From the NCBI GenBank assembly GCA_021234155.1, contig JAJEKV010000022.1:1858728-1922727 (forward strand): 64,000 nt of DNA, in the 5' to 3' direction. A model generated the notes under the pieces. That model was given only the letters and a program-made list of their open reading frames with translations, searched no databases and was not told where the DNA came from. Both the position numbers and the translations under genes were made by a program. Shown piece by piece: positions 33,385 through 45,131 of the stretch. The first letter of the stretch is position 1. Every line of letters begins with the position of its first letter. Source of the DNA: Isoetes taiwanensis (taxonomy: Eukaryota > Streptophyta > Lycopodiopsida > Isoetales > Isoetaceae).

Positions 33385-34354
33385 TGCCACGGTTCTATTG
33401 CGATAGCAATAGAACCGACATTCCTTGGATGGGGACGTCCCTTTTCTTTCGTACCTCCTATTTATTCTACCTCTCTTCATTTGTCTGCCATCGGCATTCT
33501 CTTGAGCTAGTTCTCTTCTTCTTCTCTATCCTACCAGTCTCCCTCACCCTCCCTCCCTTGATGGATTGTTTGCACTGTCGTTCCCTTTGTTTGAGCTAGA
33601 TTTCTCCTTCTTCTCTAACCTATCAGTTTCCTTCACCCTCCCTTCCTTGATGGTTATTTGCATTTGATCATGTTCGTTATTTCCTTTTCTTTTCTATGTC
33701 CTTTACATTTGCATTCTTTATTTCCTCAGCGTGGCTTTGTAGCCTCTGAGGCATACTTATTAGCTTACTCTTTCTCGGCATGGCACTATAACTTCTGAGG
33801 CATGACTCTGTTTCATTTTCTCGGTAGAAAGCAACGTAGCCTCGGCTGACACTAATCGGTTGTTTTTCCGCGAGGGTCATTTTTCGCGGATGGTTCGATT
33901 GGTCGGTTGTTGTTTCTTTTCGGCGTGGTACGAGCCTCCGGAGTCTTCTTGCATATGGCATCTAACTCATTGTGGGTTAGTTTTTCTTTCAGCCTTGACT
34001 CTGCAGGATTTTTTTAAGGTCTTGTAGTTTGCCGGGTCGCGAGGGGGGTCGTTGCTTCAACTATTTGCTTGGGTTTTCCTCTAAACACGAGAAGGCGTGG
34101 TTCTTCTTCCCGATGAGAAGCAGTCACCAGGTCTTCTCACGTTTGCATCGACCAAGTGGCAGATAAAACCATCTTTTATATTGTATTCTTTAGTATTATC
34201 ATGCTCTCGATGATTGTCTAGTTTCGGAGCATTTAAAGTTCATATTTCTAAATTTATCTACCCCTAGTGAGGGATCCATTTGTACTCAATGTTTTACAAA
34301 GCTCAATGAGAACACCACTTCACTTCGCCGTCATATGTGCTATCATAGGACCCA
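33385..34354. repeat. Unit 2 of the composite element (970 bp)
   Basis: It shares the 156-bp start and 28-bp end with unit 1 but has a different body. The body includes two copies of a TTCCTTCACCCTCCCTTCCT-type phrase near 33540 and 33625, a GGC(T)...GCCTCTGAGGCAT phrase repeated near 33735 and 33790, and a unique 300 bp before the end. No ORF of note. Confidence 0.6.
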
Positions 34355-34979
34355 TACACGAAATGTATGTATACCTTATTATCATTATGAATTTAAATTG
34401 TAGATGTATCTTTCATTTGTAGTATGCATTTTAGTTTGTAAACTATCTTCCAATTTGTAGCTCATTTCTTATTTCTGATTTGGAACGACGATTCTTAACA
34501 GGAAATCCATAAGAAGAATATGTAGCATTATAATAGGGGGTTTCTTTTGTATTTTTGTACGTTTTTTTCTAAGGTTTTTATATGATTTCATGGATGTATT
34601 TGATGAGGTATACTAATTAGTATATCTAGAGTGCGCATACGCTTAAACTAATTTTGATGCCCAATTTCAATGGTTTAGACCCATATATCATATATTTCTT
34701 TATTATATTATTGTATTTTTCTTGTACTATTATTCTGCTCGACATGCAAGCCTCGAGATAACCCCTTTTAGGGTTATCTGTTGGGAACTTATTGGCTTCC
34801 TTCAGCATCCGGCAGTGTCTCCAGAAGAACCGCACCAGCACAGGGGGCTCTTCCACAAGAAATCATCGAATCTGAATTTGATTGCAGCTCAAGGTTTGTC
34901 GGCGGTGCCCATCTTTTGGACGAATGCAGCAGGTTAGCAAAATCGTCTGGTGCTTTTTCTGTATATTACCCATTACCAG

Positions 34980-35521
34980 GGAAATTAATGCAGCTCAAGA
35001 AAGATTAACAGGACTACTTACAGAAACATATGAAGAACAAGCAAAGAATCGAGAAATTATTAGGTTTATTATGAGTACAGTTGGAAGGGGTGCAGCAGGT
35101 GATGTGGGGCAGCGTATACGTGATGAAATTTTCGTTGTTCAGGTGAGCTTTTAGTCTGGTAACCTTTGGTATGTTTTCGTTGCAGCAGAATAATGATTGC
35201 AAATGTGGTATGATGGAGGAATGGCATCAGAAGCTACACAATAATACTAGCCCAGATGATATTGTTATCTGTCAGGTGATGCTTTAAGGCTTTTATTATA
35301 TTCGCTTCCAACCTGAAACCAACTTGCATGTACAGGCTCTACTTGATTATATTCAGAATGGGTTTAATATGGATGTTTATTGGAAAACATTAAACGAAAA
35401 TGGTGTGACAAAGGAGCGCCTTGCTAGCTATGACCGGCCCATAGTATCAGAACCACGTCTAAGGCCTGATCAGAAAGATGGCTTGATTCGAGATCTAACC
35501 GCATACATGAAGACTTTGAAG
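34980..35521 (+). pseudogene. GWD: Alpha-glucan water dikinase (GWD) gene fragment, three in-frame exons
   Basis: GWD phosphorylates starch glucosyl units at C6 in plastids to start starch breakdown. Exons are 34980-35142 (EINAAQERLTGLLTETY ... STVGRG, DVGQRIRDEIFVVQ), 35186-35275 (NNDCKCGMMEEWHQKLHNNT, SPDDIVICQ) and 35336-35521 (ALLDYIQNG, VYWKTLNENGVTKERLASYD, RPDQKDGLIRDL). All junctions are AG/GT and phases join without a stop. The family continues with a segment starting AVHSGADLESAI. Only a doubtful, short match (AVYSTHTMMQNC, about 35966) follows. The N-terminal starch-binding and C-terminal catalytic regions are absent from the window. It is either a gene fragment or the middle of a gene with very long introns. 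Confidence 0.8.
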
Positions 35522-35964
35522 GTTTGTTAATGTCCCTTTTATACTTCTTTCTTCGTGTGCCCATTAGCAGATGTTGGCATCTGGGGTTATGACCTATAAT
35601 GGGTAATGGGTGCTTGTATACTAGCTTGCTATGGATCAGGCCATTCACTGGTATCTTTTTAGCGAATACTGCCATGCATACTAGCTAGTATATTTTACCT
35701 GCTTAGTAACGAGCAGCCTTGCTTCTAGGAAAAATACTACATGGATTGTTGTATAAGAGGGGTTGCAAAATCCAGAGGAAAGGTGGTTTATGTTTTGTGT
35801 TCATTATGTAGATTGTAACCATTGCACGTTATCTGAACTACAGCATATGGTGATTGTCTTTTCTAAAAATATGATAACTTGGCAAATAAGTCAGCAGCTA
35901 TTATTTATCTGATTGGTCTCTTGTTATCTTATGCATCATGTTCAACTCATTCGCAGCTTGCTTG

Positions 35965-36113
35965 CAGTGTATTCAACTCATACCATGATGCAGAATTGTG
36001 AAGCAAATGTGCCACTATATATTGCTGCCTATGACGATATGGCAGTCCATCAAAATGAAGGAAATTCTCATTGCTTTTGTGCACGTGTCATCGAATCTCC
36101 AAGTGCATTATAA
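35965..36113 (+). other. Doubtful fourth GWD exon
   Basis: After TTGCTTGCAG the frame reads AVYSTHTMMQNCEANVPLYI and ends with a stop at 36113. Its start weakly resembles the next GWD exon (AVHSGADLESAI.NCM) but diverges after about 15 residues. Confidence 0.2.
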
Positions 36114-36329
36114 AGACGTAGAGTAACAGAGTACAAGAATGAAGGTTCAGTCCTCCATTTTGGTGCAGATGTCCTTTGAAAGTTCCTGTGTATCCATATT
36201 TCACAGAATGTTACATGATTCAGAATTATGAAGGCATTGTATTAATTTATCTTTTTATCATCCAAGTGTGATGTAACTTCACGTATTAATTTATCTTTTT
36301 ATCATCCAAGTGTGATGTAATGTTGTTTG

Positions 36330-36665
36330 TTTTTTGCCCCGAAGGGGCAAAAATTTTTTTAACGTATAACACAAACCATTACATTACACGCCTTAAAATT
36401 AAATTCCCCCTTAAACCCCCTTTTGTTTGGGTGCATATTCACACGGGGGTGACGTAGGGCAGCGAGAGCCCCTGTAATTATGTTTTGCATGTACAAAATC
36501 AACACCATATAGTATATTGCTTGAAATCTTATAGTATTTTGTAAATTTTGTTATAAAGTATAAGTAATTCTATACATCCATACCCCACAAACGAGGAACT
36601 TTCTGTACGGTGTAGATTAAGGAATAAGGGGCGAATATGCCTATCCAACAACTCTCGATGTCCGG
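36330..36665. repeat. Rearranged copy of the palindromic repeat at 57.97-58.29 kb
   Basis: The part 36336-36475 (CCCCGAAGGGGC ... GGGTGCATATTCACACGGGG, then GACGTAGGGCAGCGAGAG) is inverted relative to 58055-58290. The part 36577-36660 (TACCCCACAAACGAGGAACT ... GAATATGCCTATCCAACA) is in direct orientation relative to 57979-58048. The two pieces have been rearranged, so at least two copies of this family exist in the window. Confidence 0.6.
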
Positions 36666-36669
36666 AGTA

Positions 36670-37840
36670 TGTCATTAGACTATAGTGACTACAAGGCAGA
36701 GATGAATTCGGTTGATTCCCGGGAGTCCTTTGCCGAGGCGTTCTAGTCATGGTCATTGGCTCTTTATCAAATGAAGGGACACAAAGATATCATGTGTCCA
36801 TTCCTTCTCTAGGACAACCTACGTGGAGGCATTTACTACATTAGCACAGTGGAAAATACACAAAATATATATAATATGCCACCTCGAGCATGGTGTAACC
36901 ATCATCGATCTCAACAACAATAATAACATGACATAATATAAATGCATCACATGAGGTAATTTCTACCATAACATCCAATGAGGTTGACTGATGGGCAAGT
37001 CCTATGGGTAACAACCACAAAGTTATGACAATAGTATAAAACATTGGCTAGGGTTGTCCACTCCATTCGCACGCATTTTTAGATAGGCTCAAATATGTCG
37101 GGCTATGACTATAGCTTAGTGGAGACATGAGCTCGAAGGATTACTCCCGGGTTTCATCCCCCTCAGTCTAATGAGGTGGGAATGAGAACATGGGTAGTGC
37201 AATGCCACTACGAGTGAGATAAAGGAACGTGATGTTATATTCGTATCTGCCTTAATCCCACTGGGATGATGCATCATCTAGGAGATGTCGACCTTATACT
37301 CAGTGGCAGTGTATGAGACCTAGCCCACAATTAAACTCCAGCAGGTAAAACACACCAAGGTTCCAACTATAGTAGCCAATGCCTCCCTTATTCATCCCAA
37401 TCATGACACGCAATCGACAACCATACGAGCTCTTAAGCACATGCCAAAATTAATAGGATTTAAAGAGAAGTTTAACTAGAAGCATTTATGTTCTTTTACA
37501 AGGCTTCTAGGCATCTAAGCCCCTTCTTCAAGCACAAGAGGTGTTGATCATTGAACAATATTAGAATCAATTAAAAACACAACTCTTTTATCTATAATTA
37601 GATGAGATATTTATCATACAAGGGTTGGCATTACTTAATTAGAGATTAGATATGACAGTTGGATTCTTGTGTTCTAAGAAAAGAAGAGCCAAAGAATGCT
37701 AAACCATCTGGTATAGATTGTTTAAGAGAATCTACCTAGTTAACCAATCGACTCACCTAGCGTTGGTAAGGTGGTGACATCAGCGCTATGCTGTAGCTAT
37801 GGTTTTGAACCAAATGATACTTCATATTTGATTGATTTGT
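36670..37840. other. Intergenic stretch, no gene recognised
   Basis: No ORF with recognisable motifs and no element ends were seen. Composition is ordinary AT-rich intergenic DNA. Confidence 0.4.
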
Positions 37841-37947
37841 ACTTGTGGATAAATTTCACGAGTCCTCCTTGAATCTATCTTTGTTTGGACAAGCAAGCGT
37901 AGAACTTGTCTCTCCCTCTTCGCCCAAGAGTAGATCCTTTGCTATCC

Positions 37948-38225
37948 AAAACGCCCTTCGAGCAACACTTCTGTCTTGCTTACACTCTTTTACTAAGGTT
38001 TTTCCTTCTTGCCATAAATTGTTGTGTGAAGGACATATTTTTGAGTCCCTATTTTGCATTCTAAGTGCCAAAAAGCCCTCCGAACAACACCTTTGTCTTG
38101 CTTGCACTCTCCCACTATGGTTTTGCCTCTATACCCCAAATTGTTGCGTGAAGGACATTTCTGAGTCCCCTTTTGAATTCCGAGCATTCAAAACACCTTC
38201 GAGCAATACCTTTGATTTGTCCTAA
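37948..38225. repeat. About 120-bp tandem repeat, 2.3 units
   Basis: Units start at about 37948, 38069 and 38188 with (A)CGCCCTTCGAGCAACAC-like sequence, and continue CTT..GTCTTGCTT(A/G)CACTC and AAATTGTTG(T/C)GTGAAGGAC. Divergence is about 15-20%. Frames on both strands stay open across the array, which is a by-product of the repetition. Confidence 0.75.
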
Positions 38226-38355
38226 TATTTGCTTTGATCTCATCCGACAATGACAACTCTAATGGCCCCTTATCTTGGATGTTGACACCCATGCAACCCC
38301 CATCCAAGCCCAGGCTTAGGCTCAGATCCAGCCAACCTTATCATCTGAAGACACC

Positions 38356-41300
38356 TTGCATGGCAACCTCTGGAGAGAACACGCAAACGGCCCACCACAA
38401 AAACGCCACAGGCCAGACAGCAGAAGCAAAAAAGAAGCCTCTTTCATGAGAAAGGAGGCTTGCATTAAAGGCAAGATTGATAAATCTGGCTCGGGCATGC
38501 CCATGACTGCTGCTCAGACCTGGTGGCACACTAGGCATGCTAGGGGAGATGGAGACAAATCCAGACGATGGTTGAGAATAACACCACTCAAATCGCAAGC
38601 TTGCAGAAGAGATGCAATCCTCATTACCTCAGGTACTCAAAAGGCAACTGGCTACGGAGAAACAACATGCGGCAGGGATGGTTGCCCATATAACAACTAG
38701 AGGATATTATCCACTTGGTGCAGTTCAAAAGACAACAGGATAAGCTGAGTCTTGCTAGCCTACATGCCCTTCTAGACACCATATCTACTAGCATAGATGC
38801 CATGGCACAGAGCAGATCACCACCGTTGAGTGGGATACGATCGTTGCTATCACATGCCTCCGAACAGAGGTTGAGGAGATCACCACCATTTAGAAGACAG
38901 TCTAGGCAACTGCCAGAAAAAGCCAATTGCAGCACCAGGCCCTTCAGAATGGAGTTAGTGCAATTGAGACAACCTCAGCAGTAGTGGATACTGTAGTTAC
39001 CTCTCGGCTACATAGGCTGGAGCATGGCTCTGTAGCTTGAGAACTGAACGCACAGGAGCTACGAGCAGATGTAGTTCAATAGGGTAAAGATCTTCATGAA
39101 GATGCTCATGAGAGACTGCAACAGTGTATACATGAGTTGGCAAAGCAGAAACAATTCTAGCAAGAGCTGAGTCCCCAGCTTCAGAAGATGGAGGTCATCC
39201 CACGTACTTCGGCGGCCACAAATGTTTAAATGCTCGAGCGAGGTCAGCCCAAATAGGCATCATGTTGGCCCATGTCGTCATGCCCTCAATGTCGATCATA
39301 ATCCATGCCTCATAGACAGTAGACAGTGTCCGTTGACACGGTCAGCATTGACCCCAGGATCGAAGAGCTCCAGAAGCCCAGATGGAGAAGCTATAATGTG
39401 GTGGTTTGTGGCTTGCCAGAAGAAGCAGGGAGAAACCTCGTTGAATGCCTCCAGGCATTGATCATCGCACGTATGATGTTCCATGCGCTTGTGCACCATT
39501 TGTAAAGCAAGCCACCATGGTGTTCGGCACCTTTACAGCCATAGTATTGTCACATTGACGGTCCCAGGTGCACAAGTATGAGGAGCTATATTGTGCCAGG
39601 GCTAGCAGTTGAAGGGAATATCCATATATGTTGACCGAGATCTCACTCCAGCATAGCAGGTGTCCTGCAGGCATGAGTTAGCACAGGTTAACAACACATC
39701 CGTCGGGGGGACATAGGATTTGGTCTAGGCAAAATTCGGATCTTTCGACTGCCAAATGCTAAAGAAACCCCTAGGGTCCTTCTGCCGAAGCCCCCACTGC
39801 TCCTGATCATGCTCTTACTTCATCCTCTCCAGCCCCACGTCCTGCTCCAACTGTGTTACCTGCCACTGCAGTGTGTCGCATGCTACTTCTACTCTTGCAG
39901 CCTCTTGCTCTACCGCTACTCCGCCTGCTCTCGCTCTACATCTTGCCCTAGTTGTCTCACCTGCCACTAGCATTGCGCCGCATTGCTTCTTTTGCTTCTG
40001 TCACCTCTTACTCTGCCGCCACAACTGCATCTGCATTTGCATCTACTACCGGCAAATAGAAATCATATCTTCGAGTGGTCTTTTGGAATTGTCGCGTTTT
40101 CCATGACATGAGGAAAATAGTCTCAACTCCTTTGCCGTAGATATGGATCTCATCTTGCTCATGGAGAATCAGAGCATGCAGAGCATATGCTACCCCACCT
40201 GTCAGGCTACCAGCATTCAGTCTTCAATAACTGCACAGGAAAGCGGAAATACGAGGGGATTGCCTGCTATTATCGAACAGCCTTGGCACAGTCAACCTCC
40301 CTATATAAGATAGACAGGCACAACCGATATCAATGGTGCGGGTGCAGAATTGCATTGGCAACCCTCTCTTTGTGGCAACATGCTACTTCTCACATGCGAA
40401 AATCATCTTTGATCACACCCATTCGGATGTAGATAGGTTGGACTCCCGTGTCAATCTATATGATGACATAAAATGACACTAGAAGTTGGACAATATCATA
40501 CTTCCTGGAGACTTCATTGCATGCATGGGAATGAAATAGACTATTAAATTTGACCCCTTAGCTGATGATGTGTTACAACTGCGCCTTGCAAAAGTGACTT
40601 GGCCAAGGGCATCAAATCACAGCCAGACCACATGCTATGGTAGGCAGTTGATTTTACTCTGTGGTTTCTTTGACTTGGTAATTTGCAATAGACTGGCACA
40701 GTGGTCGTCCCCTTGCAAGTGCACTTGCAGGCCTGAGAATGGGGAGAGGGGGACAGATTTAGTGTGGTGGACTATGTGTTAGTGGCTGAGCAGGATATGC
40801 GTGTGATCTATCACTTCCAGGTGGGCATAAATAGTAGAGATGAGAAGGTCGACACGACACAAACCACCTGCCACTTTACATGCAGCTGGCTTGGCAGGCT
40901 GTTCAAACCCCTTGTGGAACAGCTCCTCATATGCTTTAGTTGCGATTCGATTAAGAACATGCAGAGGCTTACGCTAGAATGCTCACAAATGGCTTGGCAG
41001 AAATTTTGCAGTTCCCTACGGTGCAGATCAACAAATTGATTTTTCTACACGACTGTTGATTGACGTACTCGGGACTGCTACAGAAGGGTACTTTGGAAAA
41101 AGTCGCTCGCGACAGATATGAGGACCACGACCTTTCTATATAACTGTGGTTTGATGTTGAGTGTAAGGAACTTAAATGCTGGTTCCACCAAGTTATAGAT
41201 CCCGCTCTACGCCCACATGCATCCAAACAATACCGTGATTTCCTCAAGACTAAGAAAGCCAGGTACATCGCATGCATCAAACGAAAATGTTTTATCTCCT

Positions 41301-41572
41301 AAATGATCTCACAAAAGCAGACGTCGTCCAAGGCTTATAGCATTTTACCAATGGGAAGGCGGCAGACTTGGATGGCATGCAAGCAGAATTGCTCAAGTGA
41401 GTAACCCGTCCATAGTTCAAACAAGTCATTATAGGAAGGTTTTCCCGTGCAGTGGACCACTAGCAAAGCCTTTCTATCTACAAGGCAATGACCAGCACTG
41501 CCTAGCCAATTACCGACCAATCATGGTCAGTTCAGTATTTGCAAAACTGCAAGCTGGCATCCTTGAGTGTTA
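38356..41572 (+). pseudogene. Decayed LINE with ORF1 and ORF2 remnants
   Basis: ORF1-like signals come first: a coiled-coil-like stretch around 39060-39200 (LHEDAHERLQQCIHELAKQ) and an RNA-binding-like segment at about 39350-39440 (DPRIEELQKPRW, NVVVCGLPEE). ORF2 follows: an endonuclease-like start near 40085 (FWNCRVFHDMRKIV) and RT finger fragments near 41340 (HFTNGKAADLDGMQAELLK) and 41500 (LANYRPIMVSSVFAKL). Stops are frequent and mostly TAG. The Ty3/gypsy LTR begins at 41573 within the RT, so the gypsy element inserted into, or recombined with, this LINE. Confidence 0.6.
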
Positions 41573-42117
41573 TGTTACGAACCAAAATTTTAGTACCAAA
41601 GATTTCGATTTGTATTTACATTAAACCATCAGAGTACACAGAACAAGTACTGCCTCCCACAAGGCTATATATATGAAAGCCACGTATACAGATAACAAGA
41701 TGACAACATAAGATAACTATACACACACGTATGCTCCACCAGCTATCAAACAGCCTGCACAAGCTTCCACATATTAGTAACATGCATAAGAGTTATCCAG
41801 TAGTGTCAACACGAAGCAATGACTGACGGACTGCAAGTACACACATATGGAATCCACCACACGCTCCATAGCATCTGCCAAGCAGGCACTCCCCGCCATA
41901 TCTAGACAGTACGTCGTCTAGAACCCCCACGCTGGTGGATCCAAAGTGAGGGAGAAACTACAAGTATCACAAGAACTTAGGTCGTCGGACTATTGGCTAC
42001 ATCCATCACCGTCCCATACCAGTGACGGGTTTCACCTCACCAACATTCCCATCGTTCTTAAACGGACGAGACCCGCTCATCCACATCTATGTCATCTAAA
42101 ACTCCCTAAGACGAACA
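41573..42117 (-). repeat. 3' LTR of Ty3/gypsy element 1
   Basis: 545 bp, starting TGTTACGAACC and ending GACGAACA on the + strand. It matches 46851-47395 with roughly a dozen differences, so the insertion is fairly young. Just beyond the end, GACGAACATC-CCT-GATGTTCGTC (42110-42132) forms a perfect 10-bp inverted repeat over the LTR/polypurine-tract boundary. Confidence 0.88.
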
Positions 42118-42746
42118 TCCCTGATGTTCGTCTACTCTGCCTTAATATATGCGGAGTCAAGTATCTTAAGGATACTAACTCTCCACCTCATGTAACTCTA
42201 ACTTATTGACAAGGATCTAGCATTGTCCCATACCAACGCTAACCCTTCTCTCATTAGTTTACATGGGTTTCTTAACTAGGACAAATAATCATGTGTCCTT
42301 AATATTCTTTATAGGAACAATATCAGAAGGGCCTTAAGGACAAATTCTACTGGCTTGCCTTCGGCTGCAAGAACCATATCATTCTTGCTCTGCCACAATG
42401 AAATCCTTTGTTGGGCAAAGCTTTACCAGTCCATGTAAACATTCCTGTTTTTAGCAGAATAGAACTGGAAGGCCATCTAGGACGCTCTAAATGTTGGTTA
42501 CAGGAGTTTCTCAAGGCAATCAAGTGTTGCCTTCAGGGTAAATTTTAATCATTTAGTGTAGCTTTCAGTTTTCGTCTTCTTTATAGAAGACCAGCTCTGC
42601 CATGGCACATAATAGCTTATCAATCCACGGCTTTCAGTATCGAACTCCTTTGCCACCCAATCCGTCCACAAGGGTCCTGGTTCTTCCGCTGTTGCAACTT
42701 CGCCTGTGTTTACAGACTTCCGGCCTCCTCCTGTTGTTCTACTATG
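42118..42746 (-). other. 3' untranslated region of gypsy element 1
   Basis: Lies between the integrase frame and the 3' LTR. It is duplicated at about 49347-50007, where it belongs to a second, tandem copy of the element. The open frame extending past the integrase stop (TTGGGRKSVNTGEVATAEE) suggests a decayed C-terminal extension. Confidence 0.7.
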
Positions 42747-43798
42747 TCAAATAAGATCTTCTTCATGCACCATCTGACCTTCATGCAGCTCGATCGGGGC
42801 TCTCGACAAATTGGCACGTGCCCTTGCCCGATCCTGGGCCTGTCTCATATGCAATTGATACAACCCAAGTGTCACATCCATGCCTTCAAGCATACTTATA
42901 GCAGCATCAGTTTTCAGCCCTTCAAAACTAAGCGATACAGGTCCTCTGGGATTTCTCTCAAACATAGCCACAAACGGGCTAGTTTTGATGCTCTGTTGGA
43001 ACCCCTTATTGTAAGCAAACTCCACAATTGGCAAATAGTCCTCCCGTCTAGATTGCTGAGTGGCCACATAAGATCTTAGCATATCCTCCAGAATCTGATT
43101 CACTCTTTCAGTTTGCCCGTTTCCTGATGATCTCCACTAGAGAATCGAAGAGTGCATTTTAATGCAGAGAACAATTCACGCCAGAAATTCCCAGTGAATT
43201 TCACATCTCGATCGCTTACAATAGCTTTGGGTAATCCAAAAATAGGAAATACATGCTGCATATAAGCCTTGGCCACCGCCAAGCCATCAGCATTCTTTGT
43301 CAGAGGTATAAAGCGTGCATACTTTATCAACCTATCCACAATGACAAGTATCTGAGTATAGTGATGCACAGTACGAGGCATCTTCACAATGAAATCCATA
43401 AAGATTTCGCTCCACCTCTCCTCTGGCACATGCAGAGGTAGCAAAAGTCTTGGAGTCTTGCCTCGACTCGCTTTAACCTGCTGACAAGTCTCACAGACTT
43501 TCACGTATTCCCTCACATCCTCCTTCAAACTAGGCCAGTAAAACATTCTCTTGAGCGATTCATATGTTTTCCACTCACCCCCATGCCCATCATAAGGTGC
43601 ATCATGAAATTCGCTCAATAATTGCTTTCGCAAAATGTCCACAGCAGGAACATAAATACGTCCCTTATGATACGAGAGTCCATCCTGGATATCCCAAGCA
43701 TCAGGTAACTTAGATAGACGCTGCATACTCAAAATATAGGCATCCAAGTCATATGCTTGTTTAATCTGTGACACCAACGTAATTTCACATTGAACCAT
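42747..43798 (-). pseudogene. Gypsy element 1 integrase (frameshifted)
   Basis: Inserts element DNA into the genome. The frame 43798-43100 shows the zinc-binding HHCC domain (FHDAPYDGHGG ... VKVCETCQQVKA) and the core Asp residues in IFMDFIVKMPR and IVSDRDVKFTGNFW. A frameshift near 43105-43130 falls at the GQTE block that carries the catalytic Glu. The reading then continues in 43103-42747 (NQILEDMLRSYV, DYLPIVEFAYN, SPFVAMF). Confidence 0.85.
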
Positions 43799-44186
43799 TT
43801 ACTTCCCGAACCCTAGAAAGAGCATCAGCAACAGGATTCTTTTTCCCGGGAAGGTGTTCAACATGAAAATGAAACTGAGAGAGAAAGTCCAACCATCTTG
43901 CTTGCCTTGGACTTACCTCGGCCTGGCTTTGCAGGAATTTCAATGGCTTATGATCGGTATAGACCACAAACTCGCACTTATTGCAGAGATAATATTTCCA
44001 GACTTTAAGTGCATGAACTATTGCCAGTAACTCCTGCTCATAGGTGGAATAGTTCTTCTCAACAGCATTGAGTTGGCGACTTTCATATGCCACTACCCTA
44101 CCATCCTGCATGAGAACAGCACCAATGGCATAACCACATGCATCCGTGTAAACCTCATAAGGTTTACTCATGTCTGGAATCAACAA
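43785..44186 (-). pseudogene. Gypsy element 1 RNase H domain
   Basis: Degrades RNA in the RNA/DNA hybrid. It contains YEVYTDACGYAIGAVLMQDG, VVAYESRQLNAVEKNYSTYE, QELLAIVHALKVWKYYL, VYTDHKPLKFL and DFLSQFHFHVEHLPGKKNPV, the usual order. It is displaced by one frame from the RT at about 44165-44186, indicating a small indel. Confidence 0.9.
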
Positions 44187-45130
44187 GAATAGGCGTTGAG
44201 GTCAGCAACCTCTTCAGCATATCCATTGCCTGTTGCTGCTTTGCCGTCCATTGCCACTGGACATTAGCTTTCAACAACATAGTCAAAGCAGCTGCAATTT
44301 TGGCAAACTTCCAGACAAATCTGCGATAATAACTGGCCAATCCCAAGAAACTACGCAACTCAGACATATTCTTTGGCACAGGCCAAGACTGGATTGCCTC
44401 CGTCTTCTTGGGATCTACAGCTACACCTTCAGAAGATACAATGTGGCCCAAATATTCCACATGTGCTTTCAAAAATTCACACTTTGACATCTTTGCATAC
44501 AACTTATGCTGTCGGAGCAGAGTTAGCACAAAACGCAAATAATTCAAATGCTCCTCTAAGGTTTTGCTATAAACCAGGATATCATCTAAGAATACTTCAA
44601 CAAAAGTATCAAGACATCCTGCAAAAACCTCATTCATCATTCTGGAAAAAATAGCCTGAGCATTCGTTAGTCCAAAAGGCATCACCAAAAATTCAAAATG
44701 ACCAAAAGTGGTCCTGAAGGCAGTCTTATGTATATCCGACTCCTTTACCCTTATCTGGTGATAACCACTGCGCAAATCCAACTTAGAAACATATTTAGCT
44801 CCTGTTAATCTATCCATAATCTCATCAATCCTAGGCAAGGGGTACCTATTCTTGATCGTGATCTTATTCAAGGCACGATAATCAATGGACATCCGCATTG
44901 ATCCGTCCTTTTTCTTGACTAGAATGACAGGAGCACCATAAGGGGATTTGCTAGGTCTCACAAACCCTTCGGCCCACAGCTCATGAACCTGCTTCTTTAC
45001 CTCCTCTTGTTCCAATATGGACAATCTATAAGGGCTACAAAACACAGGTTTGGATCCAGGCTCTAAATCAATCTCATGTTCAATCTCTCTATTAGGGAAA
45101 GACCTTCAGGCAGTTCCTCAGGGAACACAT
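44164..45130 (-). pseudogene. Gypsy element 1 reverse transcriptase
   Basis: RNA- and DNA-templated polymerase. The main frame (45045-44164) carries [59 protein letters not shown], the catalytic [12 protein letters not shown] (FLDD box), [13 protein letters not shown] and [13 protein letters not shown]. The linker before it ([23 protein letters not shown]) is in another frame, so there is a frameshift at about 45060. Confidence 0.92.
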
Positions 45131-45131
45131 C

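Larger units (their letters stand above)
26157..34354. mobile_element. 8.2-kb pyrimidine-rich composite element with TG...CA ends
   Basis: The element starts TGCCACGGTTC and ends CATAGGACCCA, flanked by the 9-bp duplication TACACGAAA. A second start (33385) and a second end (33348-33375) occur inside. The insert is therefore two units, 26157-33375 (7219 bp) and 33385-34354 (970 bp), separated by the 9 bases TCCTAGGAA. The + strand is strikingly C/T-rich over most of its length and has no long ORF. Nine-base duplications are typical of Mutator-type transposition. TG...CA ends are typical of LTRs, but LTRs make 4-6 bp duplications. The class is unresolved. Nested inside are a MITE and a structured repeat. 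Confidence 0.55.

Noticed and set aside
26148-34363. Simple LTR retrotransposon with unit 2 as an LTR
   Set aside because: Only the first 156 bp and last 28 bp of unit 2 recur; the bodies differ, no primer site was found next to the start, and the duplication is 9 bp.
37845-38225. 126-codon + strand ORF
   Set aside because: It lies across the 120-bp tandem repeat and is open on both strands, so repetition explains it.
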